From positions 1 through 64,000 of the forward strand of contig NZ_CALPCV010000012.1 of assembly GCF_943193095.1 (NCBI RefSeq): a stretch of 64,000 nt of DNA, in the 5' to 3' direction. The position numbers and the translations under genes were made by a program. Under the pieces are notes generated by a model. That model was not told where the DNA came from. It saw only the letters and a program-made list of their open reading frames with translations, and searched no databases. Each line of letters begins with the position of its first letter. Position 1 is the stretch's first letter. This document shows positions 9,170 to 17,571 of the stretch, piece after piece. The stretch comes from Parasutterella muris. GTDB taxonomy: Bacteria > Pseudomonadota > Gammaproteobacteria > Burkholderiales > Burkholderiaceae_F.

Positions 9170-9195
9170 CGGGTAAATCATCACGGAAAACCTTA

Positions 9196-9232
9196 GAGAT
9201 CGTCGCGTCTGCAGCTGCAGGCGCTCGATCTC
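9196..9232. repeat. Long inverted repeat with CTGCAGCTGCAG core
   Basis: Arms GAGATCG (9196-9202) and CGATCTC (9226-9232) enclose further pairing and a central CTGCAGCTGCAG, itself a palindrome. There is no T-run, so it is not a canonical terminator. It lies between the DUF3455 gene and the promoter of the DUF1801 gene and could be a protein-binding site or RNA hairpin. Confidence 0.6.
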
Positions 9233-9268
9233 CCGATGACGGGCCTAAGTTCAAAAGTCAAATTGAGG

Positions 9269-9313
9269 TATAATTACAGTTTGGCTAAGCAATTGGTTTT
9301 AGGGAGGAAATTA
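9269..9313 (+). promoter_or_regulatory. -10 box and strong RBS of the DUF1801 gene
   Basis: Consensus TATAAT at 9269-9274; no good -35 is visible. AGGGAGG at 9301-9307 stands 6 bases before the ATG at 9314. Together they place the true start at 9314 rather than at the ATG at 9236, which would lie upstream of this promoter. Confidence 0.6.
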
Positions 9314-10138
9314 ATGGGCCTGACCGCAACTACCGTTGGAGGTTACCTCAGAGACTTACCCGCTGACAGACGGGTCGCGATGGCAAGAGTCTGCAGTATG
9401 ATTCGCCGTTCCGCAAGAGGCGTAAGGGAAAGTATGCGTTATGGTCTGGCTTTCTATGAGCTCCATGGCCCGTTATTCGCTTTAGAGTCAACCGATAAGG
9501 ATATGACTCTCTTCGTCGCCGAACCTGAAGTCATGGAACAGCATAAAAGTTCTCTTCAGAACTATATTCCGGAAAGATGCGCCATCCGCTTCACTGACTT
9601 GAACCGTATTCCGCTCGACAGCCTTGAGAAAATTGTCAGGGATTCCGTCGCCGCTCGCCGCGAACGTCTGAAAGTCGGCTCTGCCCCTACTCAGAAAGAG
9701 CTCCTCGCCCTTTGGAAAATCACCGAAGAAGAAGCTAAGGCGCCGCCTCCCATCGTCGTCATTCCGATGGGCAGAGATGAGACCGAAACAGAAGAGCCGG
9801 CCCCTGAAGTTCAGGTTCCGGAAGAACCTAAGGAGCCCGTTGAGATCCTCAGAGCCCCGACTTTTAAGGATCCGGCCATGACCGCAAGCAGCCGCCCAAA
9901 GAAACAGACGGCTGAAACAGAGGAAACAAAAGCAGAAAAGCCCAAACGCAAAACTGCTGCAAGAAAGAAAACTGCAGCAAAAACCGCTGAAGGCAGTAAG
10001 ACAGTCAAAAAAACGACTGCTAAAAAAACGACAGCATCCAAGAAAACCGCAAAAACCTCCGGCTCAGCTGGTACTGCGGCTAAAAAATCTTCTTCCGTAA
10101 AGAAGAAAACAACAGCTCGAAACGCCTCTGAGAAGTAA
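9314..10138 (+). CDS. DUF1801-like domain with histone-H1-like Lys/Ala tail
   Basis: 274 residues from the ATG supported by AGGGAGG. The first 110 or so residues fit the DUF1801/YdhG-like fold: GGYLRDLPADRR, then a helical part and SMRYGLAFYELHGPLFAL, a small alpha/beta domain of unclear biochemistry. A central acidic, Pro/Glu-rich linker follows (about 135-190). The last 80 residues are almost entirely Lys, Ala, Thr and Ser in KKTAAK-like repeats, resembling eukaryotic H1 or bacterial AlgP/HctB tails that bind DNA non-specifically. A nucleoid-associated role is an inference from the tail. Monocistronic, with its own promoter and terminator. Confidence 0.8.
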   Translation: MGLTATTVGGYLRDLPADRRVAMARVCSMIRRSARGVRESMRYGLAFYELHGPLFALESTDKDMTLFVAEPEVMEQHKSSLQNYIPERCAIRFTDLNRIPLDSLEKIVRDSVAARRERLKVGSAPTQKELLALWKITEEEAKAPPPIVVIPMGRDETETEEPAPEVQVPEEPKEPVEILRAPTFKDPAMTASSRPKKQTAETEETKAEKPKRKTAARKKTAAKTAEGSKTVKKTTAKKTTASKKTAKTSGSAGTAAKKSSSVKKKTTARNASEK

Positions 10139-10154
10139 TTTCAAACGAATGCTC

Positions 10155-10184
10155 AAAAACTCCGGACCTCCGGAGTTTTTTCTT
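10155..10184 (+). terminator. Intrinsic terminator after the DUF1801 gene
   Basis: Stem ACTCCGG/CCGGAGT with loop ACCT, extended by an A4/T pairing and followed by TTTTTTCTTT. Confidence 0.9.
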
Positions 10185-10269
10185 TCTCAAATTGGACAAA
10201 TAAAGCGTTGCGGGAGGTTATTTATGCAATGATTAGCTTGTCTGCAATTTAATTTTGTGTTTTTTGTAT

Positions 10270-10419
10270 ATGGACAAAAAAGAGAAAAAATCTCTGTGGA
10301 AATGGCTCGTTGTCGCCGTAGCCGTGATTTTCGTTGTCTTCATGGCCGTCCTTCCATTCGCTTGGGAAAGCGGAGATGATGTTCCTGCGCCGAATGCAAC
10401 TATCGACAGCGGAAACTAA
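10270..10419 (+). CDS. Small single-pass membrane protein (49 aa)
   Basis: ATG to TAA, 49 residues: a basic N terminus (MDKKEKKSLWKW), one strong transmembrane helix (about residues 12-31), and a short acidic/polar C terminus. Codon use looks coding and the topology (positive inside, acidic outside) is coherent, but no Shine-Dalgarno is visible. It lies between a terminator and the cyd operon. Family not recognised. Confidence 0.5.
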   Translation: MDKKEKKSLWKWLVVAVAVIFVVFMAVLPFAWESGDDVPAPNATIDSGN

Positions 10420-10528
10420 ATAATGAGAGATCAAGAGGTTACTGTTCTCTCAGACGTGTCATTCGTAATAAAATCCAACAACAAATAAACCAATTGAATG
10501 CAAATTAACCGGGCTCGTTCCTGCTGGT

Positions 10529-10753
10529 ATGACACAACTGAAAAAAAACACAGATATACAAAAAACGGAGATAAAAGGTGAACAGAAACTAAGCGTTAAA
10601 CTTTTTCTGGTCATATTCATCAAAATGCTCTGTATATTTGCGATCTTTTTCATGTTTTTCGGACCGGAAACCCGAAAAAGTCAGGATCCTGAAACTGTCA
10701 GCAACGGGATCTTAGCCCCTCAATCTATGAATGAAACGGAAGGAAAGAAATAA
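10529..10753 (+). CDS. cydP: Probable cytochrome bd accessory small subunit CydP
   Basis: 74 residues with one transmembrane helix, KLFLVIFIKMLCIFAIFFMFF, followed by GPE; the pattern of a basic lead, KxxL-type helix and FF(S/G)P end is that of CydP, a small protein found immediately upstream of cydA in some proteobacteria. Its TAA shares its last base with the cydA ATG (TAATG), so translation is coupled. The 50 or so polar residues outside the helix are poorly conserved by eye. Function in assembly or stability of the oxidase is an inference. Confidence 0.75.
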   Translation: MTQLKKNTDIQKTEIKGEQKLSVKLFLVIFIKMLCIFAIFFMFFGPETRKSQDPETVSNGILAPQSMNETEGKK

Positions 10754-12312
10754 TGATCTCGTCTGAATTAGTTGACCTGTCACGGCTGCAGTTCGCCGCA
10801 ACAGCGATGTATCACTATTTGTTCGTGCCTCTGACCCTCGGTCTCTCCATGCTTTTGGTAGCAATGGAGGCCTGTTATCTGGTCACGGGCAAACAAGTGT
10901 ACAAAGACATGGTTAAATTCTGGGGAAAACTCTTCGGAATTAACTTTGCTCTCGGCGTTACAACCGGTATTACCATGGAATTCCAGTTCGGTACGAACTG
11001 GTCCTATTACTCCCATTATGTCGGCGACATTTTCGGAGCCCCTCTTGCGATTGAAGGCCTCATGGCGTTCTTCCTTGAGTCCACATTTATCGGCTTGTTC
11101 TTCTTCGGATGGAACCGTCTGAAAAAGGGCACGCACTTCCTCTGCACTTTCCTGATGGCGCTCGGCTCTAACTTATCCGCCCTCTGGATTCTTGTCGCCA
11201 ACGGCTGGATGCAGTACCCGACAGGCGCCGAATTCAACTATCAGACGATGCGAATGGAAATGACAAATTTCTTCGACGTCTTCCTTAGCCCTTGGGCCCA
11301 GGCTAAGTTCTTCCACACGGTTTCCGCCGGCTACTGCACCGGTGCGGCTTTCGTGCTCGCGATTTCCGCTTACTACATCCTTAAAAACAGAGATCTTGAC
11401 TTCGCTAAGCGCAGCTTCCGTATCGCCGCTGTCTTCGGTCTTGTCGCCGCGATTTTCACCATTCAGCAGGGCGATGAATCCGGTTACCTCGTTGCTCAGG
11501 ATCAGCCGGCTAAACTCGCTTCCATGGAAGGCATTTGGCATACAGATCCTGCACCCGCTCCTATGGCGCTCCTCGCCTGGGCAGATCCGGAACAGAAGAA
11601 AAACACTTTTGAAATTACCGTCCCCTGGGTCGCCGGTATCCTCTCCACTCGTTCTCTCGATAAGACTCTTCCGGGCCTTAACGACATTATTGCCCAGAAC
11701 AAAGAGCGAATCACTCAGGGCGTCGTCGCCGTTCAGGCGCTTGAAAAACTCAGAAAGGATCCTAAGGACGAACAGGCTAAGGATATTTTTGAGCAGCACA
11801 AGAAAGACCTCGGCTTCGGTCTTCTTACTAAGAAATATCAGCCTGACAGCGCTAAGGTAACCGAAGAAGACATCCAGAAAGCCGCGGATGACTCCATCCC
11901 TTATTCAGTCAACTCCATGTTCTACGCCTTCCGAATTATGGCGGGTACAGGCGTTGCGCTGCTACTTGTCTTCGGACTGTCTGTTTACTACTCGGTTCGC
12001 CGTGTAGTCGCTCAGAAACGTCTCTGGCTGCGACTGGTACTGTTTGCGGTTCCGCTCCCCTGGATCGCATGCGAAGCCGGCTGGTTCGTTGCTGAATACG
12101 GGCGCCAGCCCTGGACGATTTGGGAAATCCTCCCGACTCACTTATCTGTATCTTCACTGTCTGTCGGCTCGCTTTGGGGCTCTCTGGGAAGCTTGGTGGT
12201 TCTCTATACCGGCTTGCTGATCGTTGAGGCCTGGCTGATGGTACGCTTTGCCAAACTCGGACCGAGTGCTTTAGGCACAGGTGCTTATCACCATGAACAG
12301 GCTGCAAAATAA
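10753..12312 (+). CDS. cydA: Cytochrome bd ubiquinol oxidase subunit I
   Basis: 519 residues, inner-membrane subunit carrying hemes b558, b595 and d. It oxidises quinol and reduces oxygen to water with high affinity. Visible signatures are FAATAMYHYLFVPLTLGLS (heme-ligand His in the first helix), the GRQPW motif near residue 450, and a long quinol loop between about residues 250 and 390 with DLGFGLLTKKY, so this is the long-loop type seen in E. coli. First large gene of cydP-cydA-cydB-cydX-ybgE. It probably serves microaerobic respiration, with menaquinol a possible donor. Confidence 0.98.
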   Translation: MISSELVDLSRLQFAATAMYHYLFVPLTLGLSMLLVAMEACYLVTGKQVYKDMVKFWGKLFGINFALGVTTGITMEFQFGTNWSYYSHYVGDIFGAPLAIEGLMAFFLESTFIGLFFFGWNRLKKGTHFLCTFLMALGSNLSALWILVANGWMQYPTGAEFNYQTMRMEMTNFFDVFLSPWAQAKFFHTVSAGYCTGAAFVLAISAYYILKNRDLDFAKRSFRIAAVFGLVAAIFTIQQGDESGYLVAQDQPAKLASMEGIWHTDPAPAPMALLAWADPEQKKNTFEITVPWVAGILSTRSLDKTLPGLNDIIAQNKERITQGVVAVQALEKLRKDPKDEQAKDIFEQHKKDLGFGLLTKKYQPDSAKVTEEDIQKAADDSIPYSVNSMFYAFRIMAGTGVALLLVFGLSVYYSVRRVVAQKRLWLRLVLFAVPLPWIACEAGWFVAEYGRQPWTIWEILPTHLSVSSLSVGSLWGSLGSLVVLYTGLLIVEAWLMVRFAKLGPSALGTGAYHHEQAAK

Positions 12313-12323
12313 GGAGAGAGAGA

Positions 12324-13466
12324 ATGTTTATTGATTACGAAATACTCAAGCTTATTTGGTGGCTCTTTATCGGTCTGCTTCTTGCTGGTTTTGCGGTGAT
12401 GGACGGACAGGATATGGGCGTCGGTACACTCCTCCCCTTTATCGGCAGAACCGATGACCAGAGACGCGTCATGATTAATTCCGTCGCGCCTCACTGGGAC
12501 GGAAACCAGGTATGGTTCATCACGGGCGGCGGCGCTATCTTCGCCGCTTGGCCTCTGATCTACGCTACCGCCTTCTCCGGCTTCTACTGGGCAATGCTGC
12601 TTGTCCTCTTTGCCCTGTTCTTCCGCCCCGTCGGTTTTGATTACCGTAGCAAGGTCGCAAATACCGCATGGAGAGGAACTTGGGACTGGCTTCTCTTCCT
12701 CGGAAGCTTTGTCCCGCCGGTTGTGTGCGGCGTCGCTTTCGGCAACCTCCTCGAAGGTGTTCCGTTCCACTTTGACGACCATCTGAGAAGCTTCTACACA
12801 GGCTCCTTCTGGGCCCTTCTTAACCCGTTCGCAATCCTCTGCGGTCTGGTTTCCATCTGTATGGTCGTCGCTCAGGGTTCCAACTACCTCGTACTCCGTA
12901 CGGAGGGCGAGCTGCAGGGACGTGCCAAGGTCTGCGGTCAGATTTCTTCACTGCTCTTCCTTGCACTCTTCATCCTTGCAGGTATTTGGGTCTACATGGG
13001 TATCAACGGCTATGTCATTACCTCTGCGATCGATCCGAACATGCTTCCCAATCCGATGAGCAAAACCGTGGAAGTTCAGTCAGGCGCCTGGTTCGCTAAC
13101 TACATGAACTACCCGATCCTCTGGATATTCCCGGCTCTTTCTGTTGCCGGAGGACTCCTCTCGTTCGTATGCGTGAGCAAAATGAAGGCCGGCGCCGCAA
13201 TCGTTTTCTCCTCTCTGGCAGAAATCGGTACCATCTTTACTCCGCTGGTCGCCATGTTCCCGTTCCTGATGCCGTCCTCTTCCAACCCCGTCTCTTCTCT
13301 GACGGCATGGGACTGCACGAGCTCTGAACTGACTCTGTTCACGATGCTGTTCGTCACGATCGTATTCCTGCCGATTGTCCTGCTTTACACAGGCTGGGCT
13401 TACAAAGTCATGAGCGGAAAACTGACCGACGCAATGATTCAGAAAGATTCTAAGAATCTTTACTAA
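12324..13466 (+). CDS. cydB: Cytochrome bd oxidase subunit II
   Basis: 380 residues, multi-pass partner of CydA. Starts after a strong AAGGAG. Typical blocks are the N-terminal WWLFIGLLLAGFAVMDGQDMGVG and HWDGNQVWFITGGGAIFAAWP, which line the heme-bearing interface. Length is normal. It lies 11 bases after cydA. Confidence 0.98.
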   Translation: MFIDYEILKLIWWLFIGLLLAGFAVMDGQDMGVGTLLPFIGRTDDQRRVMINSVAPHWDGNQVWFITGGGAIFAAWPLIYATAFSGFYWAMLLVLFALFFRPVGFDYRSKVANTAWRGTWDWLLFLGSFVPPVVCGVAFGNLLEGVPFHFDDHLRSFYTGSFWALLNPFAILCGLVSICMVVAQGSNYLVLRTEGELQGRAKVCGQISSLLFLALFILAGIWVYMGINGYVITSAIDPNMLPNPMSKTVEVQSGAWFANYMNYPILWIFPALSVAGGLLSFVCVSKMKAGAAIVFSSLAEIGTIFTPLVAMFPFLMPSSSNPVSSLTAWDCTSSELTLFTMLFVTIVFLPIVLLYTGWAYKVMSGKLTDAMIQKDSKNLY

Positions 13467-13487
13467 TCGATCTATTTCAACTTAAAA

Positions 13488-13510
13488 CTGTCCGGGCGCT
13501 GTCCGGACAG
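13488..13510 (+). other. Hairpin between cydB and cydX
   Basis: Perfect 8-bp stem CTGTCCGG/CCGGACAG with a 7-base loop. It is followed by an A-rich ribosome-binding region, not a T-run, so it is not a terminator. It may stabilise the cydAB message or set the level of cydX-ybgE. Confidence 0.6.
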
Positions 13511-13528
13511 AAAAGAGACAAAAAAACT

Positions 13529-13633
13529 ATGACGTATATTGCTTGGATCTGCGCCTTTCTTCTGATGATCGTCCTTAGCGCCCTTGCAACACTGGGCCTG
13601 GATTTTTCCGACGATAATCAGTCGAATTCATAA
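13529..13633 (+). CDS. cydX: Cytochrome bd small subunit CydX
   Basis: 34 residues, ATG to TAA. N terminus MTYIAWICAFLLMIVLSALATLG shows the CydX pattern: Tyr/Phe-Ala-Trp at positions 4-6 leading into a single helix, then an acidic tail DFSDDNQSNS. CydX stabilises the CydAB heme groups. Position directly after cydB is diagnostic. Its stop overlaps the next start (TAATG), so ybgE is coupled. Confidence 0.9.
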   Translation: MTYIAWICAFLLMIVLSALATLGLDFSDDNQSNS

Positions 13634-13896
13634 TGCGTATCTTGTCCTTTTTGATCGCTTTGGCGGTGGCCGCATCCGTTATCCTTTATCCGCGCGCTAT
13701 CGCCAGCGATATGACGGATGTCCCCCACGGATGGCTGGTGCTCCTACTGATCGGAATGAGTTTGTGCTTTGTGCACGGTGTGGGATTTAAAACCAACAGC
13801 CGTATTCTTAATATTATTTTTTCTCCGCTGGTTGCGTGGCCCTGTGTGGCCGCTGCAGGATACATCATCCTCAGTCAGGGACCTCTGTTCTGCTAA
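13633..13896 (+). CDS. ybgE: Cyd operon membrane protein YbgE
   Basis: 87 residues with about three hydrophobic segments. The conserved YbgE core is visible: HGWLVLLLIGMSLCFVHGVGF followed by IIFSPLVAWP, matching the E. coli HGVGF...PLLA pattern. YbgE is linked to cydABX in many proteobacteria but its function is undefined. Overlaps the cydX stop by one base and ends immediately against the stop of the convergent AEC gene, with no intergenic base. Confidence 0.88.
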   Translation: MRILSFLIALAVAASVILYPRAIASDMTDVPHGWLVLLLIGMSLCFVHGVGFKTNSRILNIIFSPLVAWPCVAAAGYIILSQGPLFC

Positions 13897-14844
13897 TTAA
13901 AGCAGTCCGAAAGAGGCCATAAATACTGGCATTGTTAAAGACGACAGCGCAGTGCTCGCAAGCAGAGCATTCGCTGTTGATTCTTTTACCACATTAAACT
14001 CGCGGCTCATAATGTACACATTGACGCCAACCGGCAGACAGCCGAAAAGACATGCAGCCTGAGTTTCTATTCGGCCAAGCTCGAGCCCCCGGCACAATAG
14101 GTACACCGTCAGAGGCATCACAGCGAGCTTAAAAAATGTTTCTGCTGCGGTAACGCTCAGATGCGAAGCGATTCGATACTGCGCCAATCCGATGCCCACA
14201 GAAAAAAGCGCTACCGGCGTCGCCGCTGCGGCAAGTCCTGTAAGCACCGACTCAGCAGCCGTCGGAAGCGATATATGGAAATACGAAAAACAAAGACCGG
14301 CTAAGATCGCTGCAATCACCGGATTCTTAACCGTTCTGTACAAGCCTTCCGCACACGTTCTTAAATACGACGGAGAGCAGCTTCGGCAAACCTCAACAGC
14401 AATCGTCGCAACAAGCCAAAGTACAAAAACATTGATCGAAATCAGAAGAGAAATCGCCGGAATACAGTCTTCTCCAAGCAGCGATATTGCAAGCGGTACA
14501 CCAAGCTGAACATTGTTCGAGAAAATGGCGCCCATGGAAAATACAGTGCTTTCATCGCCCGCCATGGCAAAAGACTTTCGACCGATAGTCCAAGCCGCTA
14601 TGCAGACAATAAAACATGCGCCAAAAAACGCGATCCCGATCTTCCAGTCCGGCGGCGGAAGTTCCCCGATTCTGCGCATAGATTGAAAAAGCATGCACGG
14701 AATCGTTACCGTAAACGAAAATTTTGCCAGAGCTGCGCCAACCTCGCTTCCCAACAGTTTCACTTTCGCACAGAGCCAACCGGCCCCTATTGTCAGGAAA
14801 AGAGGCAGCGAAACCAGGAAAGTCTGAAGAAAAAGCGCCACCAT
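13897..14844 (-). CDS. AEC family transporter (auxin efflux carrier-type)
   Basis: 315 residues with about ten hydrophobic segments in two halves, typical of the AEC/bile-acid-like fold. Start MVALFLQTFLVSLPLFLTIGAGWL and the internal NNVQLGVPLAISLLG (Asn-Asn crossover motif) fit AEC permeases, which export or import small organic anions such as malate or malonate. Substrate unknown. It converges head-on with ybgE with zero spacing and no terminator visible between them. Confidence 0.85.
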   Translation of the reverse strand: MVALFLQTFLVSLPLFLTIGAGWLCAKVKLLGSEVGAALAKFSFTVTIPCMLFQSMRRIGELPPPDWKIGIAFFGACFIVCIAAWTIGRKSFAMAGDESTVFSMGAIFSNNVQLGVPLAISLLGEDCIPAISLLISINVFVLWLVATIAVEVCRSCSPSYLRTCAEGLYRTVKNPVIAAILAGLCFSYFHISLPTAAESVLTGLAAAATPVALFSVGIGLAQYRIASHLSVTAAETFFKLAVMPLTVYLLCRGLELGRIETQAACLFGCLPVGVNVYIMSREFNVVKESTANALLASTALSSLTMPVFMASFGLL

Positions 14845-14908
14845 GCCCTCAAAGAATCCGTCTGAGAGAGATTATAAGAGAGGCTTATAGCTGAGTCGCC
14901 TGCTTACG

Positions 14909-15343
14909 TTACATTGGCATCGGCAGACCATCGGACAGACGCATCCATCCGCGAATAATGCGATAGCAGACCCAAATTCCTAAAATGACAAAACCGACAA
15001 TCCAAATGGCGAAACCGATCAGGAAAATAGCAAGCAGCAGGCCGAGAAGCCAGACGAGAATAATCCACAGAAGCGCATACCAGAATGTCCTGATCTGCCA
15101 GGAGAAATGACTGTCCAGATAGGTGCCCCTGACGTCAGATCGTTCCACATAATTGATAATAACGGCAATAATCGACGGCCAGCCGAATACAAAGGCCGTC
15201 GCTATTGATGCTCCGGTAAATACTCCGATTAAAATCGACAGCGCATGAAGCGCATAAACCACACGTGTAACAGTAATTAAACTGGGCGGAACCGGAGCGC
15301 GTCTAACCCCGCTCTCATCAGTTACAATTTCATATTCGCTCAT
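14909..15343 (-). CDS. DUF4870-like membrane protein
   Basis: 144 residues from the ATG at 15343, which has GGGGA upstream; a longer reading from 15403 would add 20 residues without support. The protein has about three hydrophobic segments and the motif YLDSHFSWQIRTFWYALLW, similar to DUF4870 membrane proteins of betaproteobacteria. Function unknown. Monocistronic and divergent from the response-regulator gene. Confidence 0.75.
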   Translation of the reverse strand: MSEYEIVTDESGVRRAPVPPSLITVTRVVYALHALSILIGVFTGASIATAFVFGWPSIIAVIINYVERSDVRGTYLDSHFSWQIRTFWYALLWIILVWLLGLLLAIFLIGFAIWIVGFVILGIWVCYRIIRGWMRLSDGLPMPM

Positions 15344-15485
15344 TCTTTTCCCCAACAAGGAACGTTCTGCACGTATCATTGCTATTAAAGTCCAATTAGA
15401 CAAGGATTTTTCAGAATCGTGGCTTTTTTGGGAAATAGGCTTGGCATTCCGTATCCTTTATCAGGATTTCGGCGAGGAGGTAAAC

Positions 15486-16142
15486 GTGAGAATTTTATTA
15501 GTAGAAGATGATGGAATGATCGGCGAAGCCGTTTCTGACGGACTTAAGTCGGAAGGTTACGCGGTAGATTGGGTAAAAGACGGCAACTCAGCCGTTATCG
15601 CTCTGGATACAACTCCTTTTTCGATCGTAATTCTTGATCTGGGGCTGCCTGGAAAAGACGGTTTGGCCGTACTTAAAGAGCTTCGCAGACGAAAAAATCA
15701 TATCCCTGTACTTGTAACCACCGCTCGTGATACGGTCAACGACAGAATCGAAGGATTGGACGCCGGCGCCGATGATTATTTGGTCAAACCGTATGACCTT
15801 GACGAACTCAGCGCAAGAATTCGAGCGCTTCTGAGACGCTCAGCCGGAAGAAGCGATCCGATCATACGCAGAGGCCGCCTCACTATTAATCCCTCGACTC
15901 GGGAAGTCATCTTTAACGGCAATTCCGTCATACTTTCCAGTAAGGAATACGCACTGCTGTTTGCGCTCGCCGAAAGACAGGGCATTGTTCTCTCCCGCTC
16001 TCAGCTCGAAGAAAAACTCTATAACTATGATTCCCTAATCGGCTCTAATGCTATTGAAGTTCACATCCATCATCTGAGAAAGAAACTCAGTGAGGACAGC
16101 ATTAAAACCGTCCGTGGAGTGGGCTATGTTCTCGAAACCTAA
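15486..16142 (+). CDS. OmpR-family response regulator
   Basis: 218 residues from the GTG preceded by GAGGAGG with a 5-base gap; an earlier ATG at 15441 has no such site. Receiver domain with acidic pocket E7-D8-D9, phosphoacceptor D51 in VILDLGLPG and switch lysine in LVKPYD; winged-helix DNA-binding domain from about residue 125 ending HIHHLRKKL...VRGVGYVLET. Close in layout to QseB/PmrA-type regulators. Its stop overlaps the kinase start (TAATG). Confidence 0.95.
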   Translation: MRILLVEDDGMIGEAVSDGLKSEGYAVDWVKDGNSAVIALDTTPFSIVILDLGLPGKDGLAVLKELRRRKNHIPVLVTTARDTVNDRIEGLDAGADDYLVKPYDLDELSARIRALLRRSAGRSDPIIRRGRLTINPSTREVIFNGNSVILSSKEYALLFALAERQGIVLSRSQLEEKLYNYDSLIGSNAIEVHIHHLRKKLSEDSIKTVRGVGYVLET

Positions 16143-17473
16143 TGTATTCCATTAAGACTCGACTGCTGGCGGCCATAACAATTGCCCTGACCCTGGCAAC
16201 CCTGTGTGCGGCCGCCGCTATCTATTTCTCTGTTGAAAACGAGATCAACCGACTGCTCGATAATTCTCTTCGACAGGTCGCCCTTGCCTATCAAAATGTC
16301 CGCTCACAGGACATTCTGCGTATTCGAAGAGATTTCTTTGCGCAGGACGAGAGCATGGTGGTACAGATTATCGATCCGAACACCGGAGCAAAGGCGCTTT
16401 CCAGAAGTATGGATCCTCTGCCGATAGCAGATCAGATTGGCTTCTCCAATGTCAAAATCGGCGACGAAATCTGGCGACTTTATACAACTCAGAACTCTTA
16501 CGGACAAATCATAGAGGTAGCGCAGCCTACATTTGTGCGCAGCGAAATTGCGCTGCAGTCGGCAAAATCCGTACTGCTGCCGCTCTTTTTTATGCTGGTG
16601 CTCATCGCTTTGGTATGCCAAATTATCATCGGGCAGGGATTCAGAGCGCTCAGCCGAACCGCATCGGCAATCGGACGGCGTTCTCCGTCATCCCTAACCC
16701 CGCTTTCGCTAAAAGGTCTGCCTGCGGAAATTGAACCCCTTGTTTCATCGCTGAACAACCTTCTGGAACAGCTCAGCGACAGCCTTAAAGCTCAGAAACG
16801 ATTTGCCTCGGATGCCGCCCATGAACTGCGGACTCCGCTCACCGCGCTAACACTTCAGATCCAGCTTGCGGAAAGAGCTAAAACCGAAGAAGCCAGACAA
16901 AAAGCCTTTGGCCGTCTTAAGGACGGAATCAAACGCGCGACGCGTCTGGTTACTCAGCTGCTGACAATGGCGCGCCTTGACCCGGACAATCGCTCACAGC
17001 CCTTGCTTCCGCTCGATCTGACCGCCTTGGCCCATTCCGTTTGCGATGAACTCGCGCCGCTTGCCGCCCAGAAGAATATCGAACTGAAAGCGGCCGCGGA
17101 TAAACCCGCTGTAGCCATCGCCAACGAAGACGCACTGCGTTTGCTCATGAACAACCTCTGTGACAATGCGATGCGTTACACACCGGCAGACGGACACATC
17201 GAAATCAGGACGTATATCCGTGATTCCAAGGCTTTTATCGAGGTTTGCGACGACGGGCCGGGCGTTCCGGAAACAGAAAGAGAACGCATCTTTGAACGCT
17301 TCTATCGGGCTGAAGGCACAAAAACAATTCCCGGCACAGGACTCGGACTCGCAATCGTAAGACGCGTCGCGGAACTGCACGGCGGCACACCTTCGCTTGA
17401 CGCCGGACTAAACGGCAAAGGCGTATGCTTCCGAATTTCATTCCCGGTAGCAGGCGCTCAGGAAGAAAATTAA
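16142..17473 (+). CDS. Sensor histidine kinase, QseC/PmrB-like
   Basis: 443 residues. Transmembrane helices near 8-30 and 143-165 flank a periplasmic sensor region of about 110 residues; a HAMP linker follows, then HisKA with the phosphorylated H227 in SDAAHELRTPLTAL, and a HATPase domain with N box NNLCDNAMRYTP, G1 DDGPGVP and G2 GTGLGLAIVRR. It phosphorylates the regulator encoded just upstream. The signal is unknown. A Deg-type protease gene follows 98 bases later, suggesting an envelope-stress theme (inference). Confidence 0.94.
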   Translation: MYSIKTRLLAAITIALTLATLCAAAAIYFSVENEINRLLDNSLRQVALAYQNVRSQDILRIRRDFFAQDESMVVQIIDPNTGAKALSRSMDPLPIADQIGFSNVKIGDEIWRLYTTQNSYGQIIEVAQPTFVRSEIALQSAKSVLLPLFFMLVLIALVCQIIIGQGFRALSRTASAIGRRSPSSLTPLSLKGLPAEIEPLVSSLNNLLEQLSDSLKAQKRFASDAAHELRTPLTALTLQIQLAERAKTEEARQKAFGRLKDGIKRATRLVTQLLTMARLDPDNRSQPLLPLDLTALAHSVCDELAPLAAQKNIELKAAADKPAVAIANEDALRLLMNNLCDNAMRYTPADGHIEIRTYIRDSKAFIEVCDDGPGVPETERERIFERFYRAEGTKTIPGTGLGLAIVRRVAELHGGTPSLDAGLNGKGVCFRISFPVAGAQEEN

Positions 17474-17571
17474 ACAATTTTGATTCCGCTTTTTTAATGA
17501 AGCAGCCTAAATTCCTTCCTACAATGATGAGCATTAGGTAAAGCGATTATCGATAACGGAGCCCAATAATA

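Noticed and set aside
10249..10434. 61-codon reverse frame over the small membrane protein
   Set aside because: The forward frame has a coherent membrane topology; the reverse one is irregular.
11173..11799. 208-codon reverse open frame in cydA
   Set aside because: Shadow of cydA; composition follows the opposite strand.
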